NCBI RefSeq assembly: GCF_005222695.1
Contig: NZ_STGG01000048.1
Span: forward strand, 124,001 to 188,000
Length of the DNA: 64,000 nucleotides
From: Massilia sp. HP4
Lineage (GTDB): Bacteria > Pseudomonadota > Gammaproteobacteria > Burkholderiales > Burkholderiaceae_D
Direction of reading: 5' to 3'
The notes under the pieces were generated by a model. That model saw only the letters and a list, made by a program, of their open reading frames with translations. It was not told where the DNA came from and ran no database searches. Of this stretch, positions 37,622 through 46,311 are shown piece by piece. How positions within the stretch are numbered: position 1 is the first letter of the stretch; each line of letters starts with the position of its first letter. A program made the position numbers and the translations under genes.

Positions 37622-38419
37622 ATGAGCGACATCCATATCCGTATCGAAGGCGTCAATAAAGTGTTCGGCGGCGAGGGCCGCGAAGTGGTGGCCCTGCAGG
37701 GCATCGACCTGGCGCTCGAGCGCGGGCAGTTCACCTGCCTGCTCGGGCCGTCCGGCTGCGGCAAATCGACCCTGCTCAACGCGGTGGCCGGCTTCGCGCC
37801 GCCGTCCAGCGGGGCGATCCTGGTCGATGGCCGCCCGGTGACCGGGCCGGGGCCGCAGCGCGGCATGGTGTTCCAGGAATACGCGCTGTTTCCCTGGATG
37901 ACGGTCGAGCAGAACATCCGCTTCGGCCTCGAGATCAAGCGCATGCGCGGGCCGGAGATCGACCGCCGGGTCGACGAGCTGCTGCGGCTGCTGTCGCTGG
38001 CCGATTTCCGCGCCCGCTACCCGAAAGACCTGTCCGGCGGCATGCGCCAGCGGGTGGCGATCGCGCGCGTGCTGGCGCTCGATTCGCCGATCCTGTTGAT
38101 GGACGAACCGTTCGGCGCGCTCGACGCGCTCACCCGGCGCAACCTGCAAGACGAACTGCTGCGCCTGTGGGCCGAGCTCGAGAAGACGATCCTGTTCGTC
38201 ACCCACAGCATCGAAGAAGCGATCTATCTCGCCGACCGCATCGTCGTGATGACCTACCGGCCGGGGACGATCAAGCGCGATGTGGTGCTCGAGCTCGAGC
38301 GTCCGCGCGATCCGGCCGCGCCTGGATTCAACCTGCTCAAGCGTGAGCTCGGGTTGATGGTGATGGAAGAGCAGGAGCGGCATCACAACGATGAGTTGCG
38401 GATGGCGGCGGTCGATTGA
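37622..38419 (+). CDS. ABC transporter ATP-binding protein, nitrate/sulfonate type
   Basis: A 265-residue ATPase of the SsuB/TauB/NrtC family that powers the upstream permease. Walker A is GPSGCGKST, the signature is LSGGMRQR, Walker B is ILLMDEPFGALD, and the switch His is in FVTHSIEEA. All catalytic motifs are intact, unlike the binding protein of the same operon, which carries an in-frame stop. Confidence 0.95.
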   Translation: MSDIHIRIEGVNKVFGGEGREVVALQGIDLALERGQFTCLLGPSGCGKSTLLNAVAGFAPPSSGAILVDGRPVTGPGPQRGMVFQEYALFPWMTVEQNIRFGLEIKRMRGPEIDRRVDELLRLLSLADFRARYPKDLSGGMRQRVAIARVLALDSPILLMDEPFGALDALTRRNLQDELLRLWAELEKTILFVTHSIEEAIYLADRIVVMTYRPGTIKRDVVLELERPRDPAAPGFNLLKRELGLMVMEEQERHHNDELRMAAVD

Positions 38420-38422
38420 ACA

Positions 38423-38447
38423 TCCGACATATATATATGTTCGTCGG
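38423..38447. repeat. AT-rich palindrome between ABC and ccsA-like genes
   Basis: ACATATATATATGT (38427-38440) is a perfect 14-bp palindrome nested between TCCGAC and GTCGGA arms. It may be an operator or simply a hairpin in the spacer; no T-run follows. Confidence 0.4.
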
Positions 38448-38509
38448 ACGTGGCCATCGGCGGGGTGGGGGCTTCCCCCCGGCTCGCGCCGATGGTGTAG
38501 ACTCTTATT

Positions 38510-39313
38510 ATGCAGAATTCCCTCTTCCTTGCCGCTGCCTTCCTGTACGCGGTATGCGCCCTGCTGCCATCGCGGCTGGGTGCCGTCATCTCGGGCGTGA
38601 CCGCCGGGGCCTGGGCCCTGCATGGCGTCGCGCTGGGCATGGACGTGATGGTGCCGGGACGGCTGCGGGTCGGTTTCGCCATCATGATTTCCAGCGCCTT
38701 GTGGGTGTCGGTGGCCGCCTACTGGGCCGAGAACCGTAACTTTGCCCTCGACAGCCTGCGCCGCCTGGTGATGCCGTTCGCGGCGGCGGCCACCCTGCTG
38801 CCGCTGCTGTTCCCGGGCACCCTGACGCCGCTGGCCGGCAAGAGCGCCGCCTTCGGCTGGCATATCGCGGTCGCGGTGCTGGCCTACAGCACCCTGACCA
38901 TCGCCGCGTTCCACGCCGTGCTGATGGCACTGCAAGAGACGCGGCTGCACACCCGCACCGCCGGTGGCGGCTGGTTTGGCTCCGCGCTCGACCAGCTCCC
39001 GGCGTTGCTCACCATGGAAAAACTGTTGTTCCGTGTGATCTGGATCGGCTTCGTCTTGCTCAGCCTGACGGTATTGTCGGGCTTCGTGTTCTCCGAACAG
39101 GTGTTCGGCCGGCCGCTGCTGCTCGACCACAAGAGCGTGTTCGCGCTGCTCTCGTGGGCGCTGTTCGCGGCGCTGCTGGCCGGGCGCAGGTGGCAGGGCT
39201 GGCGCGGCAAGACCGCGCTGCGCTTCACGCTGGCAGGCTTCGCCACCCTGGCGCTGGCCTACGTCGGCAGCCGCTTCGTGCTCGAAGTCGTCCTGCACCG
39301 GGGAGTCTACTGA
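38510..39313 (+). CDS. CcsA/HemX-like cytochrome c assembly membrane protein
   Basis: A 267-residue inner-membrane protein with about eight hydrophobic segments, of the cytochrome c assembly protein family (also called YpjD in E. coli). The sequence LHGVALGMDV near the start, FGWHIAVAVLAYSTLTIAAFHAVLMALQE in the middle and LLLDHKSVFALLSWALFAAL near the end keep His residues in positions typical of heme-handling members. In Burkholderiales this gene is regularly followed by a PP0621-like gene and pilS-pilR, as here. Its cellular role in this lineage is not established. Confidence 0.85.
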   Translation: MQNSLFLAAAFLYAVCALLPSRLGAVISGVTAGAWALHGVALGMDVMVPGRLRVGFAIMISSALWVSVAAYWAENRNFALDSLRRLVMPFAAAATLLPLLFPGTLTPLAGKSAAFGWHIAVAVLAYSTLTIAAFHAVLMALQETRLHTRTAGGGWFGSALDQLPALLTMEKLLFRVIWIGFVLLSLTVLSGFVFSEQVFGRPLLLDHKSVFALLSWALFAALLAGRRWQGWRGKTALRFTLAGFATLALAYVGSRFVLEVVLHRGVY

Positions 39314-39314
39314 T

Positions 39315-39569
39315 ATGCGTATCTTGTTCTGGATTGCCCTCATCGTCCTCATCGTCTTCGCCGCGCGCAGCAAGCTGCGCGCGATGGTCAAGAAGCATGG
39401 GGTTCCGCCCAACGCCGCACGTGGTCCTGCCGCCCCGGCCGCCCAGATCGAGGCCATGGCCCAGTGCGCGCACTGCGGCATGTACTTCCCGGCGTCCGAA
39501 TCGGTGAAGGCCGACGGCCTCGATTACTGCTCGCCAGGCCACGTACGCCTGCCGCCACCCAAGGCGTGA
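39315..39569 (+). CDS. PP0621-like small membrane protein
   Basis: An 84-residue protein with one N-terminal membrane segment (MRILFWIALIVLIVFAARSK), a basic stretch, and a C-terminal CAHCGMYFPASESV motif that looks like half of a zinc ribbon (a further Cys occurs in DYCSPGH). It starts 1 bp after the ccsA-like stop. The arrangement and motif match the PP0621 family of proteobacterial small proteins of unknown function. Confidence 0.82.
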   Translation: MRILFWIALIVLIVFAARSKLRAMVKKHGVPPNAARGPAAPAAQIEAMAQCAHCGMYFPASESVKADGLDYCSPGHVRLPPPKA

Positions 39570-39592
39570 CGACGGCTTCCAGGGGCCTCTCG

Positions 39593-41230
39593 ATGGGAGC
39601 GCGGGTCACCTTGTGGCGTTCGCTCCAGACCTTCACCGTCACCCGCATCGTCATCGCGCTGGTGCTGCTGCTGTACCTGGGCGTCGACCTGGAAAGCGGG
39701 CAGTTGCGGCCCGACCCGGTCAATACTGAGACCTGCGTCTTCTATGTGGTGGCGGCGGCGCTGTTCGCGCTGGCGGCGCGCTGGCAGCGCCGCTTCCTGA
39801 TCCAGCTCGGGGTGCAGATCGCGGTCGACCTGCTGGTGATCTCGCTCTTGTACCTGGCGGCGGGCGGCATGCGCAGCGGCCTGGGCATCCTGTACCTGTT
39901 CCCGCTGGCCGGCGCCGCGATCCTGGCGCCGCTGGTGCTGGCGCTGTTCTCGGCGGCGGTCGCGACCCTGTTCCTGCTCGGCCTGAACCTCTGGCAACTG
40001 GTGGTCGAGGGTCGCGACCCGCCGCTGATGCAGGCCGGCCTGTTCGGCGCCGCCTTCTTCGCCGGCGTGCTGATGGTCAATCGCCTCGCGGCGCGCCTGC
40101 TCAAGCAAGAAGAACTGGCGGCCCAGCGCGGCGCCGACCTGCGCATCCAGCAGGCGATCAATGAGATCGTGATCGCCGACGTCGGCGACGGCATCCTGGT
40201 GGTGGGGGAGGACGGCGCCGTCTTCACCGGCAACCCGGCCGCGCGCCGCATGCTGGGCCTGCAGGCTGACGCCGGTTTCCTGCTGCACGCCGTGCCGGCC
40301 TTCGAGCCGGTGGCGCTGGCCTTCGACGCCTGGCGCACCGCACCCGACAACGACAAGGGATTCGTCACCCTCAAGCCCTACCGCGAAGGCGATGGCGCTG
40401 GCGATGGCGACGCTGAAATTCGCGGCCGGCGCGACCAGCCGGTGCACCTCAAATTGCGCTTCGCGCGGGTGGCCGATGGCAGCGAAGCCGCCGGCCGCAG
40501 CGTGATCTTCATGCAGGACGTGAGCGCCATCGAGAACCAGGCGCAGCAACTCAAGCTGGCTTCGATGGGCCGCCTGACCGCCAGCATCGCGCACGAGGTG
40601 CGTAACCCGCTGTCGGCGATCGGCCACGCGACGGCGCTGCTGGCCGAAGACCTGCACGGCCCGGCCGAGGTGCGCCTGCTGAAGATCGTGGGCGACAACG
40701 TCACGCGCGTGAACCGCATGGTCGAAGACATCCTGCAGCTGTCGCGCAAGGCCCAACCGAACGGCGAACCGGTGGCGCTGGCCGCCTTTCTCGATGAGCT
40801 CAAGGCCGAGTTCTGCGAAATCCACGGTCTGGCCAGTGATATAGTCTATATGGGCGATCCGGGCGGCAGCGCGGTGCGCTTCGACCCGCTGCACCTGCAC
40901 GAGGTGCTGCTCAACCTGCTGAACAACGCGGTGCGCTATGCCAGCCGCCAGCCGGCCAGCATCCGCATCTTCCCGGCGCGCGACGCCGCCGGGCGGCGCG
41001 AGCTGCACGTGCAGGACGACGGCCCCGGCATCACGCCAGAAGTGCGCGACCACCTGTTCGAGCCCTTCTATACTACGTCGAGCAAGGGAACCGGCCTGGG
41101 ACTCTACCTGGCGCGCGAACTGTGCCTGAACAACGATGCGAAACTCGATTATGAATACCGGTTCGATCCGTCCGCGCTGGGGCCGCGCAAGGCCAGCGGC
41201 CGCTTTGTCATCACCTTCGCGCTCGAGTAA
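39593..41230 (+). CDS. pilS: Sensor histidine kinase PilS
   Basis: A 545-residue membrane-bound histidine kinase that controls type IV pilin expression with PilR. About six membrane segments fill residues 15-190, then a PAS-like domain (QQAINEIVIADVGDGILVV), the dimerisation domain with His334 in SIAHEVRNPLSAIGHAT, and the ATPase domain with LLNNAVRYA, DDGPGIT and GTGLGLYLAREL. The start could also be GTG 39566, which overlaps the previous stop; ATG 39593 is preceded by AGGGGCC. The 3-bp gap to pilR implies co-translation. Confidence 0.92.
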   Translation: MGARVTLWRSLQTFTVTRIVIALVLLLYLGVDLESGQLRPDPVNTETCVFYVVAAALFALAARWQRRFLIQLGVQIAVDLLVISLLYLAAGGMRSGLGILYLFPLAGAAILAPLVLALFSAAVATLFLLGLNLWQLVVEGRDPPLMQAGLFGAAFFAGVLMVNRLAARLLKQEELAAQRGADLRIQQAINEIVIADVGDGILVVGEDGAVFTGNPAARRMLGLQADAGFLLHAVPAFEPVALAFDAWRTAPDNDKGFVTLKPYREGDGAGDGDAEIRGRRDQPVHLKLRFARVADGSEAAGRSVIFMQDVSAIENQAQQLKLASMGRLTASIAHEVRNPLSAIGHATALLAEDLHGPAEVRLLKIVGDNVTRVNRMVEDILQLSRKAQPNGEPVALAAFLDELKAEFCEIHGLASDIVYMGDPGGSAVRFDPLHLHEVLLNLLNNAVRYASRQPASIRIFPARDAAGRRELHVQDDGPGITPEVRDHLFEPFYTTSSKGTGLGLYLARELCLNNDAKLDYEYRFDPSALGPRKASGRFVITFALE

Positions 41231-41233
41231 GCC

Positions 41234-42682
41234 ATGAGCGCGCCCCGCATCCTGGTGCTCGACGACGAAGCCGACCTGCGCGAGCTGCTCGAGATCACCC
41301 TGCTCAAGATGGGCCTGGACGTCGACAGCGCGGCCACCCTGCGCCAGGCGCGCAGCCTGTTTGAACAGCATGACTACGCCCTGGTGCTGACCGATATGCG
41401 CCTGCCGGACGGCCTGGGGCTGGAGCTGGTGCGCGAGATCGCCGCCTCGGGCAAGGGCACGCCGGTGGCGGTGATCACCGCCTACGGCAGCGCCGAGAAC
41501 GCGGTGGTGGCGCTCAAGGCCGGCGCTTTCGATTACATCGCCAAGCCGGTGGCGCTCGATGCGCTGCGCGTGATGGTGCGCTCGGCCTTGAAACTGTCCG
41601 AAAATGGAGGCGGAGCGGCTGATGGTGGGGCAATTGCGTCGCGCATGATCGGCCATTCGCCGGCGATGCAGTCGCTGCGCGCGCAGATCGCGCGCCTGGC
41701 GCGCTCGATGGCGCCCATCTCGATCACGGGCGAATCCGGCAGCGGCAAGGAACTGGCCGCGCGCGAGATCCATGCCCAGAGTTCGCGCGCTTCGAAACCG
41801 TTCGTGGCGGTGAACTGCGGCGCGATCCCCGAAACCCTGATGGAGGCCGAGTTCTTCGGCTACCGCAAGGGCGCCTTTACCGGCGCCGCCGAGGAGCGCG
41901 ACGGCTTCTTCCAGGCCGCCAATGGCGGCACCCTGATGCTGGACGAAGTGGCGGACTTGCCGCTGGCGATGCAGGTCAAGCTGCTGCGCGCGATCCAGGA
42001 GCGGCGCGTGCGCAAGATTGGCGCCACGGGCGAGGAACCGGTCGACGTGCGCATCATCAGCGCCACCCACCAGGACCTGGCGCGCTGCGTCGAAACCGGC
42101 AAGTTCAGGCAGGACCTGTTCTATCGCCTGAACGTGATCGAGCTGGCGCTGCCGCCGCTGCGCGAGCGGCTGGACGACCTGGCCCTGCTGGCGAACGGCA
42201 TCCTGGACCGGCTGGCCGGGCCTGGCCAGGCCTCGCTCGGGCCGGGCGTGCTGGACGCCCTGAAGGCATATTCCTTCCCCGGCAATGTGCGCGAGCTGGA
42301 GAACGTGCTTGAGCGGGCGCTGGCGTTTGCCAACGATGGCGTGATCCAGGTCGGCGATTTGTCGCTCAAGGCGGCGCGGCCGGTGGAAGCAGGGCGGAGC
42401 GAGACGATGACGCCTGCCGCGGCGCCGGCGCCGGTCCCGCCACCGGTGGAAGTGGTGCAGACGCCGCCGCCCAGGCCGATGGCCGCCCCGGTCGCCCTCG
42501 GCCCCGCCGAACTGCCGAGCAACCTGCCCGAATACCTGGAGCAGGTCGAACGCGACATCATCGGACGCGCGCTGCAGCAGACCCAGTTCAACCGCACCCA
42601 GGCGGCGAGCCTGCTCGGGATCAGCGTGCGCCAGCTGCGCTACCAGATGCAGAAATTGGACATCTGCGCGCCGGACGATTGA
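41234..42682 (+). CDS. pilR: Sigma-54-dependent response regulator PilR
   Basis: A 482-residue NtrC-family activator. The receiver domain (about 1-120) has VLDDEADLRELLE and the phosphoacceptor in LVLTDMRLPDG. The AAA+ domain has Walker A GESGSGKE and the sigma-54-contacting loop GAFTGA (in YRKGAFTGAAE), and Walker B in GGTLMLDEVADLP. A Pro/Ala-rich linker is followed by a Fis-type helix-turn-helix (FNRTQAASLLGISVRQLRYQ). It lies immediately downstream of pilS. It is expected to activate pilA from a sigma-54 promoter; pilA is not in this window. Confidence 0.94.
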   Translation: MSAPRILVLDDEADLRELLEITLLKMGLDVDSAATLRQARSLFEQHDYALVLTDMRLPDGLGLELVREIAASGKGTPVAVITAYGSAENAVVALKAGAFDYIAKPVALDALRVMVRSALKLSENGGGAADGGAIASRMIGHSPAMQSLRAQIARLARSMAPISITGESGSGKELAAREIHAQSSRASKPFVAVNCGAIPETLMEAEFFGYRKGAFTGAAEERDGFFQAANGGTLMLDEVADLPLAMQVKLLRAIQERRVRKIGATGEEPVDVRIISATHQDLARCVETGKFRQDLFYRLNVIELALPPLRERLDDLALLANGILDRLAGPGQASLGPGVLDALKAYSFPGNVRELENVLERALAFANDGVIQVGDLSLKAARPVEAGRSETMTPAAAPAPVPPPVEVVQTPPPRPMAAPVALGPAELPSNLPEYLEQVERDIIGRALQQTQFNRTQAASLLGISVRQLRYQMQKLDICAPDD

Positions 42683-42937
42683 GCGTCCACCGGCACAATC
42701 GGTTGCCAATTCATGTTACTTTGCGGTAATTATTTTGGTGCATAATGCGCCTTGGCGGAGCATGGTTGCCCTCTTTTGACTAGCGCGTAAGCAGCCGATT
42801 TGGTGCAGATTTTTCTGATGTTAGTGTTCGCTCACCGCGTGCCCCCCTTCTTTTGTGCGGCGTGGAAATGTCAAGACTGCGCACGCCAAAAAACAAAAAA
42901 AATGGCCATTTATTAGCTTGCCTCGATCGCAAGCGAG

Positions 42938-42983
42938 GTACTACAATTAGTCTCATATCAAAGCTCGGCACTAGATGTAGTGG
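42938..42983. promoter_or_regulatory. Pair of candidate NrdR boxes
   Basis: Two palindromes of the form ACTA-N4-TAGT at 42940-42951 (ACTACAATTAGT) and 42970-42981 (ACTAGATGTAGT), 30 bp centre to centre, about three helical turns. NrdR represses ribonucleotide reductase genes from paired boxes spaced about that far apart. About 11-12 of 16 positions match the NrdR box consensus as I recall it, in each. They lie 270-310 bp before nrdA. Confidence 0.55.
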
Positions 42984-43023
42984 TAGTGGATCGAAAGACA
43001 CTAGGTTTCTGGCCAGCGGCGAG

Positions 43024-43078
43024 TTGTCCGCATGTTGTCCACAAGTTGCCCACAAATTTGTTCAGCGACTTGTCTATT
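43024..43078 (+). promoter_or_regulatory. Phased array of DnaA-box-like nonamers
   Basis: TTGTCCGCA (43024), TTGTCCACA (43035) and TTGCCCACA (43046) are exactly 11 bp apart, followed by degenerate TTGTTCAGC (43058) and TTGTCTATT (43070). The best copy differs by one base from the DnaA box TTATNCACA. In E. coli the nrdAB promoter carries DnaA boxes that couple dNTP synthesis to replication, so a similar role is plausible. Confidence 0.5.
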
Positions 43079-43255
43079 AAGCAGCTGCTGACAAGCTTTA
43101 TTTAATTATTCTTACCCTGCTTCTCTGGTTTGCCAGCATCGGCCACCGGCTGGCGGGGATTTGTTTTGCTTTAATTTTTGTTGACGGACCATGGCGCCAG
43201 CCGCCACCCGGTCCTCGTGTACAAAGGCGGTCCGACCGCTCATCCTGGAGGCTCA

Positions 43256-46192
43256 ATGCAAACAGCACAGAACATCTCGATCAACCAACACGTCACCCCA
43301 GGATCGGCGTCGACGGGCCAAACCCCGGCCGAGATCGTCGCGCGCGGCGATTACCGCGTCATCCGCCGCAACGGCGCCGTCGTCGCTTTCGAGCCGAACA
43401 AGATCTCGGTCGCGATGACCAAGGCCTTCCTGGCGATCGCCGGCGGCCAGGGCGCGGTCTCGGCGCGCATCCGCGAACTGGTGGAACAGCTGACCGGTAA
43501 CGTCGTGGCCGCGCTGGTGCGCCGCCAGCCAAACGGCGGCACCTTCCACATCGAAGACGTGCAGGACCAGGTCGAGCTGTCGCTGATGCGTTCGGGCGAA
43601 CACGACGTCGCCCGTGAATACGTGCTGTACCGCGCCAAGCGCATGGACGAGCGCCGCGCCGCCAAGGAAGCGCAAGGTGGCGCCCCGGTCGCCGCGCCGC
43701 AGATCCACGTGGTCGACGGCGGCGCGCGCCGCCTGCTGGACATCAATGACGTCCACGCCCTGGTCAATGCCGCCTGCTCGGGCCTGGAAAAGCACGTCGA
43801 CGCCGACGCGATCGTCGCCGAGACCCTGAAAAACCTGTACGACGGCGTGCCGGTCGAAGAGCTGTACAAGTCCGCCATCCTGGCTGCCCGCGCGCTGATG
43901 GAAAAGGACCCGGCCTACAGCCAGGTGACCGCCCGCATCCTGCTGCATACCATCCGCAAGGAAGTCTTCGAACACGAAGTGCCGCAAGCCGGCGCCGCCG
44001 CCGAATACCTGACCTACTTCCCGCAATACATCGCCAAGGGCATCAAGAACGAGCTGCTGGACGAAGAGCTGGGCAAGTACGACCTCGAGCGCCTGGCCAA
44101 GGCCATCGTCGCCGACCGCGACCTGCAGTTCGGCTACATCGGCCTGCAGACCCTGTACGACCGCTACTTCCTGCACGTGCGCGACGTGCGCATCGAAATG
44201 CCGCAGGCCTTCTACATGCGTGTCGCGATGGGCCTGGCCCTGCGCGAAGACGACCGCGAAGCGCGCGCCATCGAGTTCTACAACCTGCTGTCGTCGTTCG
44301 ACTTCATGAGCTCGACCCCGACCCTGTTCAACTCGGGCACCCGCCGCTCGCAGCTGTCGTCGTGCTACCTGACCACCGTCGGCGACGACCTGGAAGGCAT
44401 CTACGACGCCATCAAGGAAAACGCACTGCTGTCGAAGTTCGCCGGTGGCCTGGGCAATGACTGGACGCCAGTGCGCGCGCTGGGTTCGCGCATCAAGGGC
44501 ACCAACGGCCGTTCGCAGGGCGTGGTCCCGTTCCTGAAAGTGGTCAACGACACCGCCGTGGCGGTGAACCAGGGCGGCAAGCGCAAGGGCGCGGTCTGCG
44601 CCTACCTGGAAACCTGGCACCTGGACATCGAAGAATTCCTGGACCTGCGCAAGAACACCGGCGACGACCGCCGCCGCACCCACGACATGAACACCGCGAA
44701 CTGGATTCCCGACCTGTTCATGAAGCGCGTGATGGAAAAGGGCGCCTGGACCCTGTTCTCGCCATCCGAGACGCCAGACCTGCACGACCTGACCGGCAAG
44801 GCCTTCGAAAAAGCCTATCTGGCCTATGAAGCCAAGGCGGCCAACGGCGAAATGGCGGTCTTCAAGAAGATCGAAGCCATGGACCTGTGGCGCAAGATGC
44901 TGTCGATGCTGTTCGAGACCGGCCACCCATGGATCACCTTCAAGGACCCATGCAATATCCGTTCGCCGCAGCAGCACGTGGGCGTGGTGCACTCGTCGAA
45001 CCTGTGCACCGAGATCACCCTGAACACCAGCGCCGACGAAATCGCCGTCTGCAACCTGGGCTCGGTGAACCTGCCGCAGCACATGAAGGGCGATGGCCTG
45101 GACCACGTCAAGCTGCAAAAGACCATCCGCACCGCGATGCGCATGCTGGACAACGTCATCGACATCAACTACTACGCCGTCGATAAAGCGCGCAATTCGA
45201 ACCTGCGCCACCGTCCGGTGGGCATGGGCGTCATGGGCCACCAGGACTGCCTGCACATGATGCGCATCCCGTTCGCGTCGGAGCAAGCCGTCAAGTTCGC
45301 CGACACCTCGATGGAAGCGGTCTGCTACTACGCCTACCTGGCCTCGACCGAGCTGGCCGAAGAGCGCGGCCGCTACGACACCTACACCGGTTCGCTGTGG
45401 GACCGCGGCATCCTGCCGCAGGATTCGATCAAGCTGCTGGCCGAAGAACGCGGCGGCTACCTGGAGCAGGACACCAGCGAATCGATGGACTGGACCCCGG
45501 TGCGCGAGCGCATCAAGCAGTTCGGCATGCGTAACTCGAACTGCGTGGCGATCGCTCCGACCGCGACCATCTCGAACATCATCGGCGTGTCGGCCTGCAT
45601 CGAGCCGACCTTCCAGAACCTGTACGTGAAGTCGAACCTGTCGGGCGAATTCACCGAGATCAACGCCTACCTGGTGCGCGACCTGAAGGCACGCGACCTG
45701 TGGGACGAAGTCATGATCGCCGACCTGAAGTACTTCGACGGTTCGCTGTCCAAGATCGACCGCGTGCCGCAAGACCTGCGCGACATCTACGCAACTGCCT
45801 TCGAAGTCGAGCCGAAGTGGCTGGTGGAAGCCGCCTCGCGCCGCCAGAAGTGGATCGACCAGGCCCAATCGCTGAACATCTACATGGCCGGCGCCTCGGG
45901 CAAGAAACTGGACGAGACCTATAAACTGGCATGGCTGCGTGGCCTGAAGACCACCTACTACCTGCGCACCATCGCCGCGACCCACCTGGAGAAGTCGACC
46001 ACCCGTACCGGCGCCCTGAACGCCGTGCCGGTCTCGGGCGGCCTGCAGGCAGGTCATGCAGCACCGGCCGCCGCCGCGCCAGTCGCAGCAGCAGCAGCAG
46101 CGGCAGCAGCGACCGCTGCGGAAGCCGACGGCGCCGCCTGCTACCTGCGTCCGGGCGACGACGGTTTCGAGGAATGCGAAGCCTGCCAGTAA
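43256..46192 (+). CDS. nrdA: Class Ia ribonucleotide reductase, large subunit
   Basis: A 978-residue alpha subunit that reduces ribonucleoside diphosphates, with NrdB supplying the radical. An N-terminal ATP-cone (about 30-125; VIRRNGAVVAFEPNKISVAM) gives allosteric control. Catalytic residues lie in SSCYLTTVGDD (first active-site Cys), NLCTEI with the radical Cys, and NLGSVNL. The C-terminus ends EECEACQ, the redox Cys pair that regenerates the active site, on an Ala-rich flexible tail (about 20 Ala). The start follows CTGGAGG. It heads the nrdA-nrdB unit. Length agrees with other betaproteobacterial NrdA proteins. Confidence 0.96.
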   Translation: MQTAQNISINQHVTPGSASTGQTPAEIVARGDYRVIRRNGAVVAFEPNKISVAMTKAFLAIAGGQGAVSARIRELVEQLTGNVVAALVRRQPNGGTFHIEDVQDQVELSLMRSGEHDVAREYVLYRAKRMDERRAAKEAQGGAPVAAPQIHVVDGGARRLLDINDVHALVNAACSGLEKHVDADAIVAETLKNLYDGVPVEELYKSAILAARALMEKDPAYSQVTARILLHTIRKEVFEHEVPQAGAAAEYLTYFPQYIAKGIKNELLDEELGKYDLERLAKAIVADRDLQFGYIGLQTLYDRYFLHVRDVRIEMPQAFYMRVAMGLALREDDREARAIEFYNLLSSFDFMSSTPTLFNSGTRRSQLSSCYLTTVGDDLEGIYDAIKENALLSKFAGGLGNDWTPVRALGSRIKGTNGRSQGVVPFLKVVNDTAVAVNQGGKRKGAVCAYLETWHLDIEEFLDLRKNTGDDRRRTHDMNTANWIPDLFMKRVMEKGAWTLFSPSETPDLHDLTGKAFEKAYLAYEAKAANGEMAVFKKIEAMDLWRKMLSMLFETGHPWITFKDPCNIRSPQQHVGVVHSSNLCTEITLNTSADEIAVCNLGSVNLPQHMKGDGLDHVKLQKTIRTAMRMLDNVIDINYYAVDKARNSNLRHRPVGMGVMGHQDCLHMMRIPFASEQAVKFADTSMEAVCYYAYLASTELAEERGRYDTYTGSLWDRGILPQDSIKLLAEERGGYLEQDTSESMDWTPVRERIKQFGMRNSNCVAIAPTATISNIIGVSACIEPTFQNLYVKSNLSGEFTEINAYLVRDLKARDLWDEVMIADLKYFDGSLSKIDRVPQDLRDIYATAFEVEPKWLVEAASRRQKWIDQAQSLNIYMAGASGKKLDETYKLAWLRGLKTTYYLRTIAATHLEKSTTRTGALNAVPVSGGLQAGHAAPAAAAPVAAAAAAAAATAAEADGAACYLRPGDDGFEECEACQ

Positions 46193-46203
46193 TGCTGTAA
46201 CCG

Positions 46204-46235
46204 GGTGCGGGCCGACCAGAAGGTCGGCCCGCACC
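46204..46235. other. Perfect 14-bp hairpin between nrdA and nrdB
   Basis: The arms GGTGCGGGCCGACC and GGTCGGCCCGCACC flank a four-base AGAA loop, 12 bp after the nrdA stop. No T-run follows, so it is more likely a transcript-stabilising or attenuating structure than a terminator. Confidence 0.7.
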
Positions 46236-46311
46236 ATCCATCATCGATATCAACACACCATGTGACCTCACCGCGCCAGCGCGCGCCAGGTCACGACAGA
46301 AGGAAATCACC

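Larger units (their letters stand above)
42683..43255. other. 573-bp leader region upstream of nrdA
   Basis: No credible gene. It holds two palindromic NrdR-like boxes at 42938-42983 and a phased series of DnaA-box-like nonamers at 43024-43078. The remaining part near 42700-42930 is comparatively AT-rich and has no structure I could name. Confidence 0.6.

Noticed and set aside
38423..38447. The AT palindrome as a transposon end or terminator
   Set aside because: There is no matching copy elsewhere in the window, no T-run and no target-site duplication.
43253..46237. A minus-strand open frame of almost 1000 codons antisense to nrdA
   Set aside because: Same explanation: a composition-driven shadow of nrdA. 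It has no plausible ribosome-binding site and the product resembles no protein family.
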